A stretch of 64,000 nucleotides of DNA from Legionella feeleii (GCF_001467625.1 NZ_LNYB01000080.1:254762-318761), one strand, 5' to 3'. Counted from the stretch's first letter, positions 28,768-42,525 are shown. Notes: generated by a model not told the origin, from the letters alone. Numbers and translations are program-made.

Positions 28768-31449
28768 TTATTGGCAAGATGATACGACATTGGCTGTCTT
28801 TTCATTCATTTTCTTATAAATTTCTGCGTACGCTTCCAACGAATTAAGAAAAACCTGCATATTCAGCTTATCCATTTTCATTATCGTACTGTATCCTGGT
28901 GGGAATTCATTTCTATAACGACTAAAATCTTCCTGCATTGCCTTAATAACTCTTTTAAATAAGAACGTGTTTAATGAATTCTCATTTACCTTTCCATTGG
29001 CAAAAATATTGGCAAGAACTTGACGATTACTCGGACCCTGCTGGTCATAAAGATAACCTCGTACCTCCGGTCCCCTTCTTTTCTGACTTAGAAAATTAAG
29101 CCTGTAAGGTTCATATTCTCCCAGGGCGGCTTCAACCATTTTTTGAAAAGCGCTTACATCCATACTGTTAATCCATCTATAGACCGCGCTATTAAATTGG
29201 GCCATATTTTTATGAGTATAAACATGCGTAAAACGCCCCTCTTCTCGTGCGTACTTTGTTGCGCTACAAGTATAAGCGAGTGCATCAAACTCACCGCGCT
29301 CACAAGCATCACGCACCCCCATAAGATTGACATCCACTTGACCAATAGTGTCTTTGAGCATTTCAGGGATCAAATGAGTAATGAGCAGCGTATTCAAAGA
29401 GGTGGTTTCATGTCCACCTACACTTAAAATAGAAGCCAGGCAATTAGCGCCATCGTCATCACAGTCTTTTAAATAAAGCTGCACCTCTTCAGCTCGTGTA
29501 CGGTTTGCTACGATATTCCATGGACTGGGTTGATAGCATTCTTTAATAATTGCCAAAATATGGCCTTCAAGAATCTTTTTATCCAGCGCATTAGCCCAAT
29601 CAAATAAAGCACTTAAACAAGCATTAACGATTTCCTCTTCCGTATGGGAGCGCTTCAGTAAAGCAGGATAATCGTATCTTACGCTAGTGAACAACTCTGC
29701 ATCGGTAGAACGCAAATGACGTTGAAAATGCAATCCACCATAGTAACGCTGTAACTCTTCAACAATTTTAACAAATTTAAACGCCCAGGTACTTCTACCG
29801 AAAGTCTTATAAATATCCTTTTCATGGTCTCTGATTATTTTTGCTAAATCATCACAAAAAGCCTGATTATTTTCTATCGTCAGTTCAGTTAAATTTAAAC
29901 GATAGTACTGATGAGCACATTTACTTAATTGCTCAATAAATTGTTCCAGAATATATAACCCCTGACGTAAGCTACTATTTGAATCGCATTCTATCCGCCT
30001 TGATTCACTAAGAGAGGGTGTTTCACCAAGGAGCTGCCAAGCTTCTGTTAATGAGCTCAACTCATCGATCATCACCGACTCACCTAGTTCTAAAGGCATG
30101 GACTCCGTTGACAAATTATTGGCCAATTCATGAGCTAAAATACGCGCCTCAAGAATAATGTTATTCAATTGAAGTACATGAGCATCGCGCCAGATTTTAT
30201 GGTAGCGCTGCTCCAGCGTTTCCAAATTGTATCGCCCCTCGGGTCCTACACAATAGGCATCCAAAGGGCTTGCATCACCGGTTTCTGGAGTTATGGTTGT
30301 AGTAGTGGATTTCTTCGATTGGTACTGGCTCCAACAATGATCCATCCTTTTATTTTGACACGTTGCCCACCCCTTAATCTCATGATAAACCGACGGTCTA
30401 TTACGCAAAAAACTGCTAAAAGAGACGACAGGCACACCACTTTTGTTCTTATCACAGCCAATATAGAACACTACAGCTCGATAAAACTCATCATATTGCT
30501 CTTGTAAAACTGCCATCATATGATCAATAAATAATTGCTTGTCAGCTTGTTCCGTAAATAATTTAGGGTGGCTTTTTTGCAGTTTCTCTTTCTTTTCATC
30601 GCCAAGAGAAAAATAATCTAAAGGTAAATCGCCCAGATACTCTTCTAAACGCACACGCAATACATTGGGGTCAAAAGTGAGCAATTCCTTCAATAATGCA
30701 GCAAAAAGCTGCTCTTGAAAATGAACCGTCTTCTCATTAATTTCTGTAGACGGATTCTCGGCTAAGGCTTGAAATGCAGCGTAAGACATGCAACGTTTAT
30801 TAACATTAAGATTGCCTGGGAGTGCATTAGAAGGCCAATGTGTTCTATCGTCAAGGATTGGAAAATTATCCAAATTGGTCGACTTTAACCTCATCCCTTT
30901 TTCCGGCGCCTCCTTGAGAATGCCATCAATCAAGCGTTGGCCTTTAATAATGGAAGTGATATGGTAAAGAAACATATCCCAGTCAATCATGCCGACGAGG
31001 CCAATATTACCAGGATGACGATCATCACATTTGTAGTGGAAGGCAGCGACCAGCCATTCAACGACATTGTAACGCAGTAACGAAGCCACAGAAGGGCATA
31101 CCTGCTCCCTCTTTTGTGGATCAGCAGGAATTGTTTCCAGTGAACAAAGCAAGGGTTTAAAGTTGGTTAAACTAATCGATATTGAACCTACAATTTTGCC
31201 CTCATCATCAAAAACAAGACGATCTTCCGCTGCACGATCACCGAGTGCAAGACGAAGCGCTACACTGATAGCGACAGAGTACTTGGCAAGTAAGGGTGGA
31301 TAGGTGCTATCCAAAGGTTTAAAAAATCCGGTCTTTGTTTGGCCATCAACATCAACAAATTCAACTTCCGAAACCTCATGACCAGAGGGCGTTGTAGCTC
31401 CCAAAAATTTTAACTGTTGATAACGTAACGCCTTCACTGGCAGGGTCAT
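28768..31449 (-). CDS. mavQ: MavQ-like candidate phosphoinositide kinase effector
   Basis: An 893-residue protein. Residues 137-160 read as a phosphatidylinositol-kinase-like catalytic loop: [15 protein letters not shown] (DRHxxN) followed by MIDWDMF in the place of the metal-binding DFG. An N-terminal LPSTYP/FFKPLDS region resembles the lysine-bearing strand. Length, motif and position (near psd, parC and the atp operon) match L. pneumophila MavQ (lpg2975), a Dot/Icm effector reported as a PI 3-kinase; this identification is from memory and synteny. The remaining 700 residues are helical and charged with no recognised domain. No signal peptide, consistent with type IV translocation. Confidence 0.65.
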   Translation of the reverse strand: MTLPVKALRYQQLKFLGATTPSGHEVSEVEFVDVDGQTKTGFFKPLDSTYPPLLAKYSVAISVALRLALGDRAAEDRLVFDDEGKIVGSISISLTNFKPLLCSLETIPADPQKREQVCPSVASLLRYNVVEWLVAAFHYKCDDRHPGNIGLVGMIDWDMFLYHITSIIKGQRLIDGILKEAPEKGMRLKSTNLDNFPILDDRTHWPSNALPGNLNVNKRCMSYAAFQALAENPSTEINEKTVHFQEQLFAALLKELLTFDPNVLRVRLEEYLGDLPLDYFSLGDEKKEKLQKSHPKLFTEQADKQLFIDHMMAVLQEQYDEFYRAVVFYIGCDKNKSGVPVVSFSSFLRNRPSVYHEIKGWATCQNKRMDHCWSQYQSKKSTTTTITPETGDASPLDAYCVGPEGRYNLETLEQRYHKIWRDAHVLQLNNIILEARILAHELANNLSTESMPLELGESVMIDELSSLTEAWQLLGETPSLSESRRIECDSNSSLRQGLYILEQFIEQLSKCAHQYYRLNLTELTIENNQAFCDDLAKIIRDHEKDIYKTFGRSTWAFKFVKIVEELQRYYGGLHFQRHLRSTDAELFTSVRYDYPALLKRSHTEEEIVNACLSALFDWANALDKKILEGHILAIIKECYQPSPWNIVANRTRAEEVQLYLKDCDDDGANCLASILSVGGHETTSLNTLLITHLIPEMLKDTIGQVDVNLMGVRDACERGEFDALAYTCSATKYAREEGRFTHVYTHKNMAQFNSAVYRWINSMDVSAFQKMVEAALGEYEPYRLNFLSQKRRGPEVRGYLYDQQGPSNRQVLANIFANGKVNENSLNTFLFKRVIKAMQEDFSRYRNEFPPGYSTIMKMDKLNMQVFLNSLEAYAEIYKKMNEKTANVVSSCQ

Positions 31450-31886
31450 TGATCCATTCCTTAGAGTCCGATTCCAGAGGAATATTCATATTAAGCAGAA
31501 ATGGACACCCAGTTCAATGGTATTATTATGACAATATTGAGTCGTCATAAATTAATTTGATGATTTAATGGACTCGTTGAATTGCCTTTTTGAGTTATAA
31601 AAAGTCTTTGTGGATTTAAATTTAACTTTAAGGATAGCAAAATCATCTAAGGTTTAATTTCCAATTAATAGGACTTAAAAAAAAACAATTAATTTAAAAT
31701 TTAAACCTCAAGCTGCTCTTAATTTCCGTTAATAGAATTTGCTTAAGAAATCATTCTTATCGTCATCCGATACTATCAACTCAAAGATTCCTATCGCAGG
31801 CATAGTCATATAAGATAAGTACTAGAAATCAAGGTAGATAACCCGACCTGACTCAGGACAGTTGTTATTAAAAAGGGACGTACTTT
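31450..31886. other. 437-bp AT-rich intergenic region between divergent genes
   Basis: Contains the promoters of the MavQ-like gene (minus) and the CruF-like gene (plus). It is very AT-rich, with a run of nine A near 31677-31686 and several TTAAT/TTTAA stretches. No tRNA, hairpin terminator or open frame of note was seen. A pair of TTAAT words near 31719-31733 loosely recalls a PmrA site but has the wrong spacing. Confidence 0.6.
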
Positions 31887-32738
31887 ATGATTAACAAACA
31901 AAACCCTATGGAAGGCTTTAATCCAGTCAGATGGGCATTTATTGTTATTTATCTTATTCTTACTGTTGCCTCCGTTTTTTGGCATTCCCCACTGGCTTGG
32001 GATATTGTACCCATCGTACTCGTCTTTTCTATTTTTATTGCTGTCTCACTACATGGCAAAGAACGTTACGGGATGAAGAATCTGCTGATATTTTTTATCA
32101 TTACCTGGTTTGTCAGTCATTTTTTCGAGGCCCTTAGCATTCAAACCGGTTTTCCTTTTAGTTATTACCACTACGATAAATTAGCGGGGCCACGTTTATT
32201 TCAAGTCCCTCTTATTATCATGTTGGCTTATTTTGGAACTGGTTATGCTTCCTGGATTTTATCCCATATATTGCTCGATCAATACGCCAAGAGGCTTCAA
32301 GGGAAACAAATCTTTTTAATCCCCTTGATTGCAGCATTCATCATGGTTATGTGGGATCTCTGCATGGATCCATTGGCATCCACTGTTGGTTCCTTATGGG
32401 TATGGAAAGAGGCAGGCAGTTATTTTGGTGTCCCTTTAAAAAATTATTTTGGCTGGTTTCTGGTCGTTTATCTTATTTTTCAATTTTTTGCTCTTTACAT
32501 TGCTAAATATGATCTTGAACAAGCAAGCAAAATAAATGTCTTTTCTAATCGATTCTTCTGGTTGGAAGCCGTGGCAATTTATGGGATCCAAAGTTTGATA
32601 CAAATACTGGAACCTTTCAGTGCCTCAAGTCATATGGAAATTTATGGGCCCATCGCTTTAATTACTATTTTAACGATGATGTTCGTAACCTTACTGTCCT
32701 ATCTGAGTATTAAAAATAATAGCCACTTAAAAGGCTAA
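31887..32738 (+). CDS. CruF-type carotenoid biosynthesis membrane protein
   Basis: A 283-residue polytopic protein with about seven hydrophobic helices, resembling the Caroten_synth (DUF422) family whose characterised member CruF hydrates the psi-end of carotenoids. Characteristic segments are ETHQTGFPFSYYHY-like FEALSIQTGFPFSYYHY and the WDLCMDPLAS motif, followed by GSLWVWKEAGSYFGVPLKNYFGW. AAAGGGA precedes ATG 31887. No crtB, crtI or other carotenoid gene is adjacent, so the substrate may differ or the pathway is encoded elsewhere. Confidence 0.78.
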   Translation: MINKQNPMEGFNPVRWAFIVIYLILTVASVFWHSPLAWDIVPIVLVFSIFIAVSLHGKERYGMKNLLIFFIITWFVSHFFEALSIQTGFPFSYYHYDKLAGPRLFQVPLIIMLAYFGTGYASWILSHILLDQYAKRLQGKQIFLIPLIAAFIMVMWDLCMDPLASTVGSLWVWKEAGSYFGVPLKNYFGWFLVVYLIFQFFALYIAKYDLEQASKINVFSNRFFWLEAVAIYGIQSLIQILEPFSASSHMEIYGPIALITILTMMFVTLLSYLSIKNNSHLKG

Positions 32739-32751
32739 TATCTTGCCGCTA

Positions 32752-33981
32752 TTAAAGTCCCTCTGTCATTTTATCATTTGTCGAATACCCAAACTGGTAT
32801 TGATAGTTGGAAAGTAGAATGAAGCATAAAGTGACTGTCATAGCGACTAATAAACCCGGTAACCAAAAGATTTTCATGATGGTGGCTTGCTCTGCAATAG
32901 GGAGTCCGACTGCACCAAGACCTGCGGCTATTGCCCAGATGGTGGAGACACCACGGCAACGGTATTGAGCGGGGAGTTGAAGATAAAGTAAATAATACAA
33001 TGAGGCGCAAATTAATGCATTGGTTAGTGCATAACCAGTAATAGCAATTAAAACCCCGACCGTCTTTGCTTGTAGAGTAAAATAAAAAAGGGCCGGAGCA
33101 GTTATAATTGCCAGCAACATGCTTGCGCGCATCAAATGATACACCTGCTTAGGCTTGGCAAAATAAGCAATAGGTATCGCCAATAAGGCCGAAGCCAATT
33201 GCGCCAGCGAACCGGTCCATGCACAAGCCTTCTCACTCCACAACTGCCTATCAATTGCAAAAGACACCCAAAACACATTGCAGATATAAACAGTTATGCT
33301 CACAAAAAAAGCAATGGCAGCAATATTTACAAATCCTCGCCAGTAACGTCGCCAAATACCGGCCATCGGCAATTGATTTTTACGAAACTCCGGCGACTCT
33401 TGTAATTGTTTACGTAAATGACAAACCCATAAGGAAACAAAACCCACTAAAGCAAAAATGATTCGCCAAACTTCCGGTAATGAAATGTACTGCAACAAAG
33501 TTGCTAAAGCACTTCCTATAAACATACCGAAAGCACCACCTGCTGCAACCAAGGCGCCTGCTAACAACACCCTGTGAGGATGATGCTCGACTAAAAACAT
33601 GGCAGAAGTATTTATTTCTCCTCCCAACGCTAAACCTTGTGCCATGCGTAATAAAAGTAAACCCCAAGTAGCCCATAAGCCTATTTGTGCATAATCCGGC
33701 AAAAGGGCGATACCTAATGTAGCCAAACCCATCAGTGCAGCTGAAAATACCATTGGATTACGACGACCACTCAAATCAGCTTTACAACCAAAAAGCCACC
33801 CCCCCACAGGGCGAGCAAAATAGGCTGCAGCAAACAAAGCAAAAGTCAGTTCCAGGCTATACTCAGAAGGCGGGAAAAACTTCACGGCAAACACTGATTT
33901 AGCTAAATAAAGATAAAGACTGAAATCTAGCCATTCTAGAAAAACGAGCGCTAAAACAAGGAGTAAGGCTTTTCGCTTCAT
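32752..33981 (-). CDS. MFS transporter, metabolite:H+ symporter type
   Basis: A 409-residue twelve-helix major facilitator protein. The loop between helices 2 and 3 carries GCKADLSGRRNPM, a form of the MFS signature, and LLRMAQGLALGGE near helix 4 is typical of the proline/betaine/dicarboxylate symporter branch (ProP, KgtP). The substrate cannot be assigned. It converges with the CruF-like gene (13 bp apart) and is divergent from the DUF2520 gene. Confidence 0.87.
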   Translation of the reverse strand: MKRKALLLVLALVFLEWLDFSLYLYLAKSVFAVKFFPPSEYSLELTFALFAAAYFARPVGGWLFGCKADLSGRRNPMVFSAALMGLATLGIALLPDYAQIGLWATWGLLLLRMAQGLALGGEINTSAMFLVEHHPHRVLLAGALVAAGGAFGMFIGSALATLLQYISLPEVWRIIFALVGFVSLWVCHLRKQLQESPEFRKNQLPMAGIWRRYWRGFVNIAAIAFFVSITVYICNVFWVSFAIDRQLWSEKACAWTGSLAQLASALLAIPIAYFAKPKQVYHLMRASMLLAIITAPALFYFTLQAKTVGVLIAITGYALTNALICASLYYLLYLQLPAQYRCRGVSTIWAIAAGLGAVGLPIAEQATIMKIFWLPGLLVAMTVTLCFILLSNYQYQFGYSTNDKMTEGL

Positions 33982-34174
33982 GGAGATAATACAAGGTAAG
34001 TAGGTTTTTGAATCACTTTGTTGCCATTATACATCATTTGTAAAGACGAACTAAGTTCTTCTATCTAGCTTGCCAACACAAGCATCAATACTTGCAAAAA
34101 GAATAAAAAACCTTCATCTTAACTCTTTCTTTGACAAAGCTTGGAAATAGATTTGATTAGTGAGAAACGTTGTT

Positions 34175-35026
34175 ATGCAGTTTAATGTTATTGGCGCTGG
34201 TCGCTTAGGAAAAAATATTGCCTTAGCTCTGACTAACTCCGGTTTGGCACAGCTTGCCGCAGTTTGCAACACCACCCTCGACAGCGCTGAACAAGCAATC
34301 CAGCAAATCGGTTCAGGCTTTGCAGTTACCCAGTTAGCTGATCTGCCTAAAGTGAATTTAACTTTTATTACTACACCCGATGATCTTATTTACTCCATTG
34401 CCGAGCAATTGAAGGAACAAGTACCGACAGATTGCTTTATTGTGCACTGCAGTGGTGTTTTGAGTTCTGCTGAATTAATGCCGCTAAAAACCCGTGGCTG
34501 TCATATTGCCAGTCTCCATCCATTAAAAGCATTTAGCGAAGGGAATCTGGATCAACGTGCCTTTATGCATTGCGATTGTGTTATTGAAGGTGATGAACTG
34601 GCGGTTGAATTACTTACCCCGCTATTCACAACATTGGGGGCAAGGATTATTCCCATTAAAGCGGATGGCAAGGCTATCTATCATGCGGCTGCAGTCATTG
34701 CCTCTAATTATCTGGTAACTTTGGCAGCAACTGCCGCTGATTTACTGCAAGAAGCAGGTATTGAGGCCAAGCCGGCTCAACAAATGATCGTAAATTTGAT
34801 GACTAGCAGCCTTAATAATGTGCAACAAGCAAGCGAGATAAAAAATGCACTTACCGGTCCCTTGGCACGTGGCGATTTCAATACTATTAGCAGGCATTTA
34901 AAGGCTTTGAAAAATTGCTTTGCAAATGAACTCTACCGCCATGCTGCACTTGCTACGCTACCAATAACTGATTTAGACACCAAGCTTAAGAGCGCGTTGA
35001 CTGTCTTATTACAAAAGGCACTCTAA
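34175..35026 (+). CDS. Rossmann-like and DUF2520 domain protein
   Basis: A 283-residue two-domain oxidoreductase-like protein. The N-terminal NAD(P)-binding FNVIGAGRLGKNIA is at residues 3-16, and HCSGVLSSAELMPL and SLHPLKAF match the family; the C-terminal helical DUF2520 domain resembles ketopantoate-reductase or P5C-reductase dimerisation domains. ATG 34175 is favoured over GTG 34160 because it begins just before the first strand. Substrate not known. Confidence 0.85.
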   Translation: MQFNVIGAGRLGKNIALALTNSGLAQLAAVCNTTLDSAEQAIQQIGSGFAVTQLADLPKVNLTFITTPDDLIYSIAEQLKEQVPTDCFIVHCSGVLSSAELMPLKTRGCHIASLHPLKAFSEGNLDQRAFMHCDCVIEGDELAVELLTPLFTTLGARIIPIKADGKAIYHAAAVIASNYLVTLAATAADLLQEAGIEAKPAQQMIVNLMTSSLNNVQQASEIKNALTGPLARGDFNTISRHLKALKNCFANELYRHAALATLPITDLDTKLKSALTVLLQKAL

Positions 35027-35047
35027 GATAAGAAGGCCTGGATTTCT

Positions 35048-35515
35048 TCAATCGACCTTATTTTTCTGAATACGCTTCACATAAAGCGTTTTTTTGACCG
35101 TCGCAATGATCTGTTTGCTTTCATCATAAATCTGAGTATGGAAAATGGGTAATGTTTTACCATTATTTTCACTCAGAGCCTGTTTTATGGCATCCAGCTG
35201 TTCATTATCCAGAGTGAAATCAGCATAAACGCGGCCTTTTCCTGGCTTGATATAGTTAATTTCTCCTTCTTTATCCCACACAACGTAATCAGGTCCTAAA
35301 CGGTGGATCAACAGGAGAGCAAAAAAAGGATCTGTCATTGAATACAAACTGCCACCAAATTGAGTACGCATGTAATTTTTATTGTACCAACGGAAAGCCA
35401 GAGAGACTTGAGCAAAAGAAAAATCCTTAGCAATTTTCTCTACTTTGATTCCAGCCCCCCAAAAGGGCGGCCAGCAATTCAAAATAAAATGGAGCGTGCG
35501 AGCCGATAATTTCAT
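35048..35515 (-). CDS. DUF4442 hotdog-fold thioesterase-like protein
   Basis: A 155-residue protein of the DUF4442 group of hotdog-fold proteins, related to acyl-CoA thioesterases. WPPFWGAGIKVEKIAKDF, the NYMRTQFGGSLYSMTDP helix region (which corresponds to the hotdog central helix) and the later strands support the call. Activity is not demonstrated for the group. It lies 6 bp downstream of parC on the same strand and probably shares its transcript. Confidence 0.8.
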   Translation of the reverse strand: MKLSARTLHFILNCWPPFWGAGIKVEKIAKDFSFAQVSLAFRWYNKNYMRTQFGGSLYSMTDPFFALLLIHRLGPDYVVWDKEGEINYIKPGKGRVYADFTLDNEQLDAIKQALSENNGKTLPIFHTQIYDESKQIIATVKKTLYVKRIQKNKVD

Positions 35516-35521
35516 AGAAGC

Positions 35522-37768
35522 TTACGCACCGGTGGTATTACCAGATACCTGCATGGCCGTCACATTTTGCAAACCACGCGGCAAGCGATTACCACGACGG
35601 CCTCGCTCACCCTGGTAATGGCCAAGATCAGTCGCTTTCAGGGTAAAATGACGTTTACCGGCATACACGGTTAAGGAATCATCAGCAGATAATATTTGCA
35701 GATCGATGACAAACTCTTCGCGTTGTTGTGCCTTGGCAGAGGGGATATTAATCAATTTATTCCCTTTGCCTCTGGAAAGTTCCGGTAACTCACTTGCTGA
35801 AAACACAAGTAACCGTCCTGCATTGGTAACGCAGGCGATAAATTGCGATTCTTTCGCTACAAATAAGCGTGGTGGTAATACCCGGCTGTTTTCAGGCAAT
35901 TTAATACAGGCTTTTCCGTTGCGATTTTTAACATAGAGCTCTTTCAATTGGGTAACAAAACCATATCCAGCATCACTGGCTAATAATACCCAATCCTCTG
36001 CCTCACCACTAATAAGCGCTTCAAAATGCATCCCATCACTGGGGTTTAACTTACCGGTTAAGGGTTCTCCTTGGCCGCGTGCAGAGGGTAAAACATGGCC
36101 GGGCAAAGTATAAACCTTACCTTCACTATCAAAAAACACAACTTGCTGGTTAGATCTGGCATTCGTTTGCGCTTTGAATTCATCGCCCGCTTTGTAACTT
36201 AATTCACGGCCATCAATATCATAGCCTTTCGCGGCCCGAATCCATCCTTTTTGTGAAAGCACTACCGTGATGGGTTCATTAGGAAGAATATCTTCTTCTT
36301 TCAACGCTTGAGAATCCTGACGCTCAACCAATGGCGCTCGTCTGGCATCCCCGAATTGATTACGATCAGCAGTAATTTCATCTTTCACCAGGGCTTTTAA
36401 CCGCTTTTCATTGGCTAAAATTGTCTGCAAGGAATCACGTTCATTATTCAAGTCATCCAATTCTGCACGTAATTTGATTTCCTCCAGCTTGGCAAGATGT
36501 CGTAACTTCATCTCCAGAATAGCTTCTGCTTGCCTTTCACTTAATTTAAACCGTGCAATAAGCTCTTGTTTAGGATTGTCATGTTCTCGAATAATGGCAA
36601 TCACCTCATCAATATTCAGATAGGCTATCAGCAAGCCTTCCAGGATATGGATCCGTTCAAGTACTTTATCGAGGCGAAACTGCAGACGTCTCTTAACGGT
36701 TGTCAGACGATAAGTTAACCATTCTTGTAAAATGGTTAGTAGCCCTTTAACACGCGGCTTGCCATCCAAACCAATCATATTGAAATTAATGCGGTAACTG
36801 CGCTCCAAATCGGTCGTAGCGAACAAATGTGACATTAAACCTTCGACATCCACTCGATTTGATTTCGGTACGATAACAAGACGAGTTGGATGTTCGTGAT
36901 CGGATTCATCGCGCAAATCCTCAACCATGGGCAGTTTCTTTTGCTGCATTTGTGCAGCTATCTGTTCTATTACTTTTGCGCCAGAAACCTGGTAGGGTAA
37001 GGCTGTAATCACGATATCATGTTTTTCCAGACGATAAATCGCCCGCATTTTTATTGATCCCCCACCTGTCTCGTAAATAGTACGAATTACATGGCTGGGT
37101 GTAATAATTTCTGCTTCTGTTGGAAAATCAGGACCTTTAATGTGGTTACACACAGCAGTTAAATCTGCATTGGGATTATCAAGTAAGTGAATGCAGGCAT
37201 TAGCAACTTCTGTAAGGTTATGAGGCAGGATATCAGAAGACATACCGACCGCAATTCCTGTTGCACCATTGAGCAGTACATTGGGTAATCTGGCCGGCAA
37301 TAACGAAGGCTCTTGTAGAGTGCCGTCAAAATTATCAATCCAATCGACGGTTCCCTGCTGCAACTCCGCTAAAAGCAAGTCAGCGTATGCTGACAAACGG
37401 GCTTCGGTGTATCGCATTGCAGCAAAAGATTTCGGATCATCTGCAGAACCCCAGTTACCTTGCCCATCAACAAAAGGATAACGATAAGAGAAAGGTTGAG
37501 CCATCAATACCATTGCTTCATAGCAGGCTGAGTCGCCATGAGGATGGAATTTACCGAGGACATCCCCCACGGTACGTGCTGATTTTTTATGCTTTGCACT
37601 GGCTTTCAAACCCAATTCCGACATTGCATAGACAATACGTCGCTGTACTGGTTTTAGACCATCAGCAATATGGGGTAGGGCTCTATCGAGAATAACGTAC
37701 ATGGAATAATCAAGATAGGCTTTTTCAGTAAATTCAGTAAGTGGTTTACGTTCTATGGCATCGTTCAT
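35522..37768 (-). CDS. parC: DNA topoisomerase IV subunit A
   Basis: A 748-residue subunit that cuts and rejoins DNA to decatenate daughter chromosomes. The active-site tyrosine is Tyr120 in [14 protein letters not shown]. The quinolone-resistance region reads [12 protein letters not shown] with Ser80 and Glu84, the susceptible-type residues by E. coli numbering. [12 protein letters not shown] near the N-terminus and the C-terminal beta-propeller ending [13 protein letters not shown] fit ParC, not GyrA. Its promoter lies in the 422-bp gap that also has a perfect DnaA box. Confidence 0.97.
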   Translation of the reverse strand: MNDAIERKPLTEFTEKAYLDYSMYVILDRALPHIADGLKPVQRRIVYAMSELGLKASAKHKKSARTVGDVLGKFHPHGDSACYEAMVLMAQPFSYRYPFVDGQGNWGSADDPKSFAAMRYTEARLSAYADLLLAELQQGTVDWIDNFDGTLQEPSLLPARLPNVLLNGATGIAVGMSSDILPHNLTEVANACIHLLDNPNADLTAVCNHIKGPDFPTEAEIITPSHVIRTIYETGGGSIKMRAIYRLEKHDIVITALPYQVSGAKVIEQIAAQMQQKKLPMVEDLRDESDHEHPTRLVIVPKSNRVDVEGLMSHLFATTDLERSYRINFNMIGLDGKPRVKGLLTILQEWLTYRLTTVKRRLQFRLDKVLERIHILEGLLIAYLNIDEVIAIIREHDNPKQELIARFKLSERQAEAILEMKLRHLAKLEEIKLRAELDDLNNERDSLQTILANEKRLKALVKDEITADRNQFGDARRAPLVERQDSQALKEEDILPNEPITVVLSQKGWIRAAKGYDIDGRELSYKAGDEFKAQTNARSNQQVVFFDSEGKVYTLPGHVLPSARGQGEPLTGKLNPSDGMHFEALISGEAEDWVLLASDAGYGFVTQLKELYVKNRNGKACIKLPENSRVLPPRLFVAKESQFIACVTNAGRLLVFSASELPELSRGKGNKLINIPSAKAQQREEFVIDLQILSADDSLTVYAGKRHFTLKATDLGHYQGERGRRGNRLPRGLQNVTAMQVSGNTTGA

Positions 37769-37984
37769 AACACTGGGATTTTATACTTCAATTTGCTAAT
37801 AACTATCATCGTAGTGCAAATAGGGTTAATAAGAAAAGCTATTTTAACAATTAATCATCATTAGCGCGAACTAAACAAATGAATAACCTGTTAATAAAAT
37901 TTTTGTGAAATCATGACAAAACATATAACTTATTGATTTAAATAAGATTTAAATCAAATATTTTCTTCTAGGCTACGTCGAACC

Positions 37985-37993
37985 TGTGGATAA
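37985..37993 (-). promoter_or_regulatory. Perfect DnaA box upstream of parC
   Basis: TGTGGATAA on the plus strand, i.e. TTATCCACA on the minus strand, the exact consensus. It lies about 217 bp before the parC start and 20 kb from the dnaA-proximal origin, so it could regulate parC or titrate DnaA. Confidence 0.65.
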
Positions 37994-38100
37994 CCTTGTG
38001 AATTAAAAGAATAACTTTTTGTAAACAAATAAAAAAACCTGTAGCTCTAAGCGTCCAGGAAAATTAGTAGATCAATTTAAAATGGTAGCCAATCAGCCAA

Positions 38101-38132
38101 GCAAAACTAACCTCCAGCGAAGTTAGTTTTGC
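38101..38132 (-). terminator. Terminator hairpin of the atp operon
   Basis: Eleven-base-pair perfect stem GCAAAACTAAC / GTTAGTTTTGC with a 10-nt loop, 59 bp after the atpC stop. The T-tract on the minus strand is short. Confidence 0.7.
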
Positions 38133-38190
38133 TTTGACTCAATCTCATGGGCTTCTTACCTGGGACTGGCAAAAAAATCTGAATAAAACC

Positions 38191-38613
38191 TTATTTAGTT
38201 TTCTTGCGTAGTTTTTGGATTGCACGAATCTGTGCAACTGCACGAGCTAATTCTGCTGCTGCTCTTGAATAATCCAGCTCCGCACCTTTATGAGTAATTG
38301 CCTCTTCTGCGCGTGCTTTTGCAGCCAGTGCAGCAGCTTCATCAATTTCTTCCGCACGCTCGACTGTATCAGCCAGCACGGTTACATAATGAGGCTGAAC
38401 TTCGAGCATACCACCAGAAACATAATAGATTTCCTGTGCACCACCTTGGTGTGTAACACGAATTTCTCCGGGTTTAAGCACGGTTAATAAAGGGGCGTGA
38501 CCAGGAACAATTCCGATCTCACCCAATTCGCCTGTGGCGATAACCATTTCGACAACACCCGAAAAAATTTCTTGCTCAGCACTAACGATATCCAAGTGCG
38601 TTGTTCTTGCCAT
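38191..38613 (-). CDS. atpC: ATP synthase epsilon subunit
   Basis: A 140-residue central-stalk subunit of F1 that couples rotation and inhibits ATP hydrolysis. The beta-sandwich includes [11 protein letters not shown] and [16 protein letters not shown], with the C-terminal helical pair rich in Ala and Glu. ATG 38613 gives the normal N-terminus ([13 protein letters not shown]); an in-frame ATG at 38628 overlaps atpD. Last gene of the operon, followed by a hairpin. Confidence 0.96.
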   Translation of the reverse strand: MARTTHLDIVSAEQEIFSGVVEMVIATGELGEIGIVPGHAPLLTVLKPGEIRVTHQGGAQEIYYVSGGMLEVQPHYVTVLADTVERAEEIDEAAALAAKARAEEAITHKGAELDYSRAAAELARAVAQIRAIQKLRKKTK

Positions 38614-38624
38614 GTTTGTTTGCC

Positions 38625-40879
<2,255 letters not shown>

Positions 40880-40971
40880 ATCTTGCTTCGCCTTTAATTA
40901 ACAGATTTTTTGCTAAAAAAACCTGCGTAATCAATTAAGCCACCTCTGCCTGACAAAGGTGGCTAGTGAAT

Positions 40972-42525
40972 TTACCAGCTACCAGTGCGTTTGAAGTCTT
41001 CGACAGCTGCCTTTAATTGGGATTCAATATCACCATCATAAGCACCAGATTCATTGATCTTGTGCAAAAGTGCCGCATGTGAAGCCTGCATAAAGCCATG
41101 TAATGCTGATTCAAATGCGTTAACCTCGGTAACTGGAACATCATCCAGATAGCCTTTCTCTACGGCAAAAAGGGACACAGCCATTTCAGCTACGGAGTGG
41201 GGTGAGTATTGCTTTTGCTTCATCAACTCAGTAATACGTTGTCCACGCTCCAGTTGCTTACGTGTTGCATCATCCAAATCAGAAGCAAATTGTGAGAAGG
41301 CCTCCAACTCACGGAATTGGGCAAGGGCCAAACGCGTACCACCACCCAGCTTTTTCATGATTTTGGTCTGTGCTGCACCACCAACCCGGGATACAGATAA
41401 ACCGGAATTGATTGCAGGACGGACGCCAGAGTTGAATAGATCGACATCAAGGAAAATCTGTCCGTCTGTAATCGAAATTACGTTGGTTGGTACGAAGGCC
41501 GATACGTCACCTGCTTGCGTTTCAATAATTGGCAACGCGGTCAGTGAACCCGTTTTGTCTTTCACCTCACCATTGGTCAATTTCTCGACTTCCTTCGCGT
41601 TGATTCTTGCTGCGCGCTCGAGTAAACGTGAATGCAGATAGAAAATATCCCCAGGATACGCTTCGCGACCTGGTGGGCGACGGAGTAATAACGATATTTG
41701 TCGGTATGCCCATGCCTGTTTGGTTAAATCGTCATAAACAATCAGAGCATCCTCACCGCGCTCCATGAAATATTCACCCATGGTGCAACCGGCGTAAGGA
41801 GCAATAAACTGGAGGGCAGCCGAATCAGAAGCACCGGCAACGACTACAATGGTATGTTCCATAGCGCCATGTTCTTCCAGCTTGCGCACAATGGCTGCTA
41901 CTGAAGACGCCTTTTGGCCAACGGCTACATAGATACATTTTACTCCAGTACCCTTCTGGTTAATGATCGCATCAATAGCGATAGCTGTTTTTCCAGTTTG
42001 GCGGTCACCAATAATCAATTCACGCTGACCACGTCCGACTGGAATCATCGCGTCAACTGCTTTCAAGCCGGTTTGTACTGGCTGATCAACTGATTGACGA
42101 GCAATTACACCAGGAGCCACTTTTTCAATGGGAGACATCTTGGCGGCTTCAATAGGTCCTTTACCGTCAATTGGATTACCAAGTGCATCGACGACACGTC
42201 CAAGGAGATTTTTACCTACAGGAACCTCAAGAATACGACCAGTACACTTTCCTTTTTGGCCTTCAGACAGGCTTGAGTAATCCCCGAGGATTACCGCACC
42301 GACTGAGTCGCGCTCCAAGTTTAGTGCCAGGCCATAGACTCCCCCAGGGAATTCAATCATTTCCCCTTGCATAACGTCGGCAAGGCCGTGAAGGCGAACA
42401 ATACCATCCTTCAGGCTAACAATGGTTCCTACATTTCGCGCTTCGGAAACAACGTTGAATTCTTCAATCTTCTTTCTGATTAATTCACTGATTTCAGATG
42501 GGTTTAACGCTACTTGTTCTGTCAT
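40972..42525 (-). CDS. atpA: ATP synthase alpha subunit
   Basis: A 517-residue non-catalytic nucleotide-binding subunit of F1. The Walker A loop is GDRQTGKT, and [17 protein letters not shown] is the alpha/beta signature (PxxxxxxSxS). Length is normal. A 92-bp gap separates it from atpG, longer than the other gaps in the operon; no hairpin was noted. Confidence 0.97.
   Translation of the reverse strand: MTEQVALNPSEISELIRKKIEEFNVVSEARNVGTIVSLKDGIVRLHGLADVMQGEMIEFPGGVYGLALNLERDSVGAVILGDYSSLSEGQKGKCTGRILEVPVGKNLLGRVVDALGNPIDGKGPIEAAKMSPIEKVAPGVIARQSVDQPVQTGLKAVDAMIPVGRGQRELIIGDRQTGKTAIAIDAIINQKGTGVKCIYVAVGQKASSVAAIVRKLEEHGAMEHTIVVVAGASDSAALQFIAPYAGCTMGEYFMERGEDALIVYDDLTKQAWAYRQISLLLRRPPGREAYPGDIFYLHSRLLERAARINAKEVEKLTNGEVKDKTGSLTALPIIETQAGDVSAFVPTNVISITDGQIFLDVDLFNSGVRPAINSGLSVSRVGGAAQTKIMKKLGGGTRLALAQFRELEAFSQFASDLDDATRKQLERGQRITELMKQKQYSPHSVAEMAVSLFAVEKGYLDDVPVTEVNAFESALHGFMQASHAALLHKINESGAYDGDIESQLKAAVEDFKRTGSW

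Larger units (their letters stand above)
37769..38190. other. 422-bp gap between atp operon and parC
   Basis: Holds the atp operon terminator (38101-38132), a perfect DnaA box (37985-37993) and, towards 37769, the upstream region of parC. The middle is AT-rich with the repeated words AACCTGT and TTAAATAAGATTTAAAT. No open frame or RNA gene was recognised. Confidence 0.6.

Noticed and set aside
31718..31734. A PmrA-box-like pair of TTAAT words upstream of the CruF-like gene
   Set aside because: The repeat spacing is 10 instead of the expected 11 bp and flanking bases do not match, so it is likely chance in AT-rich DNA.
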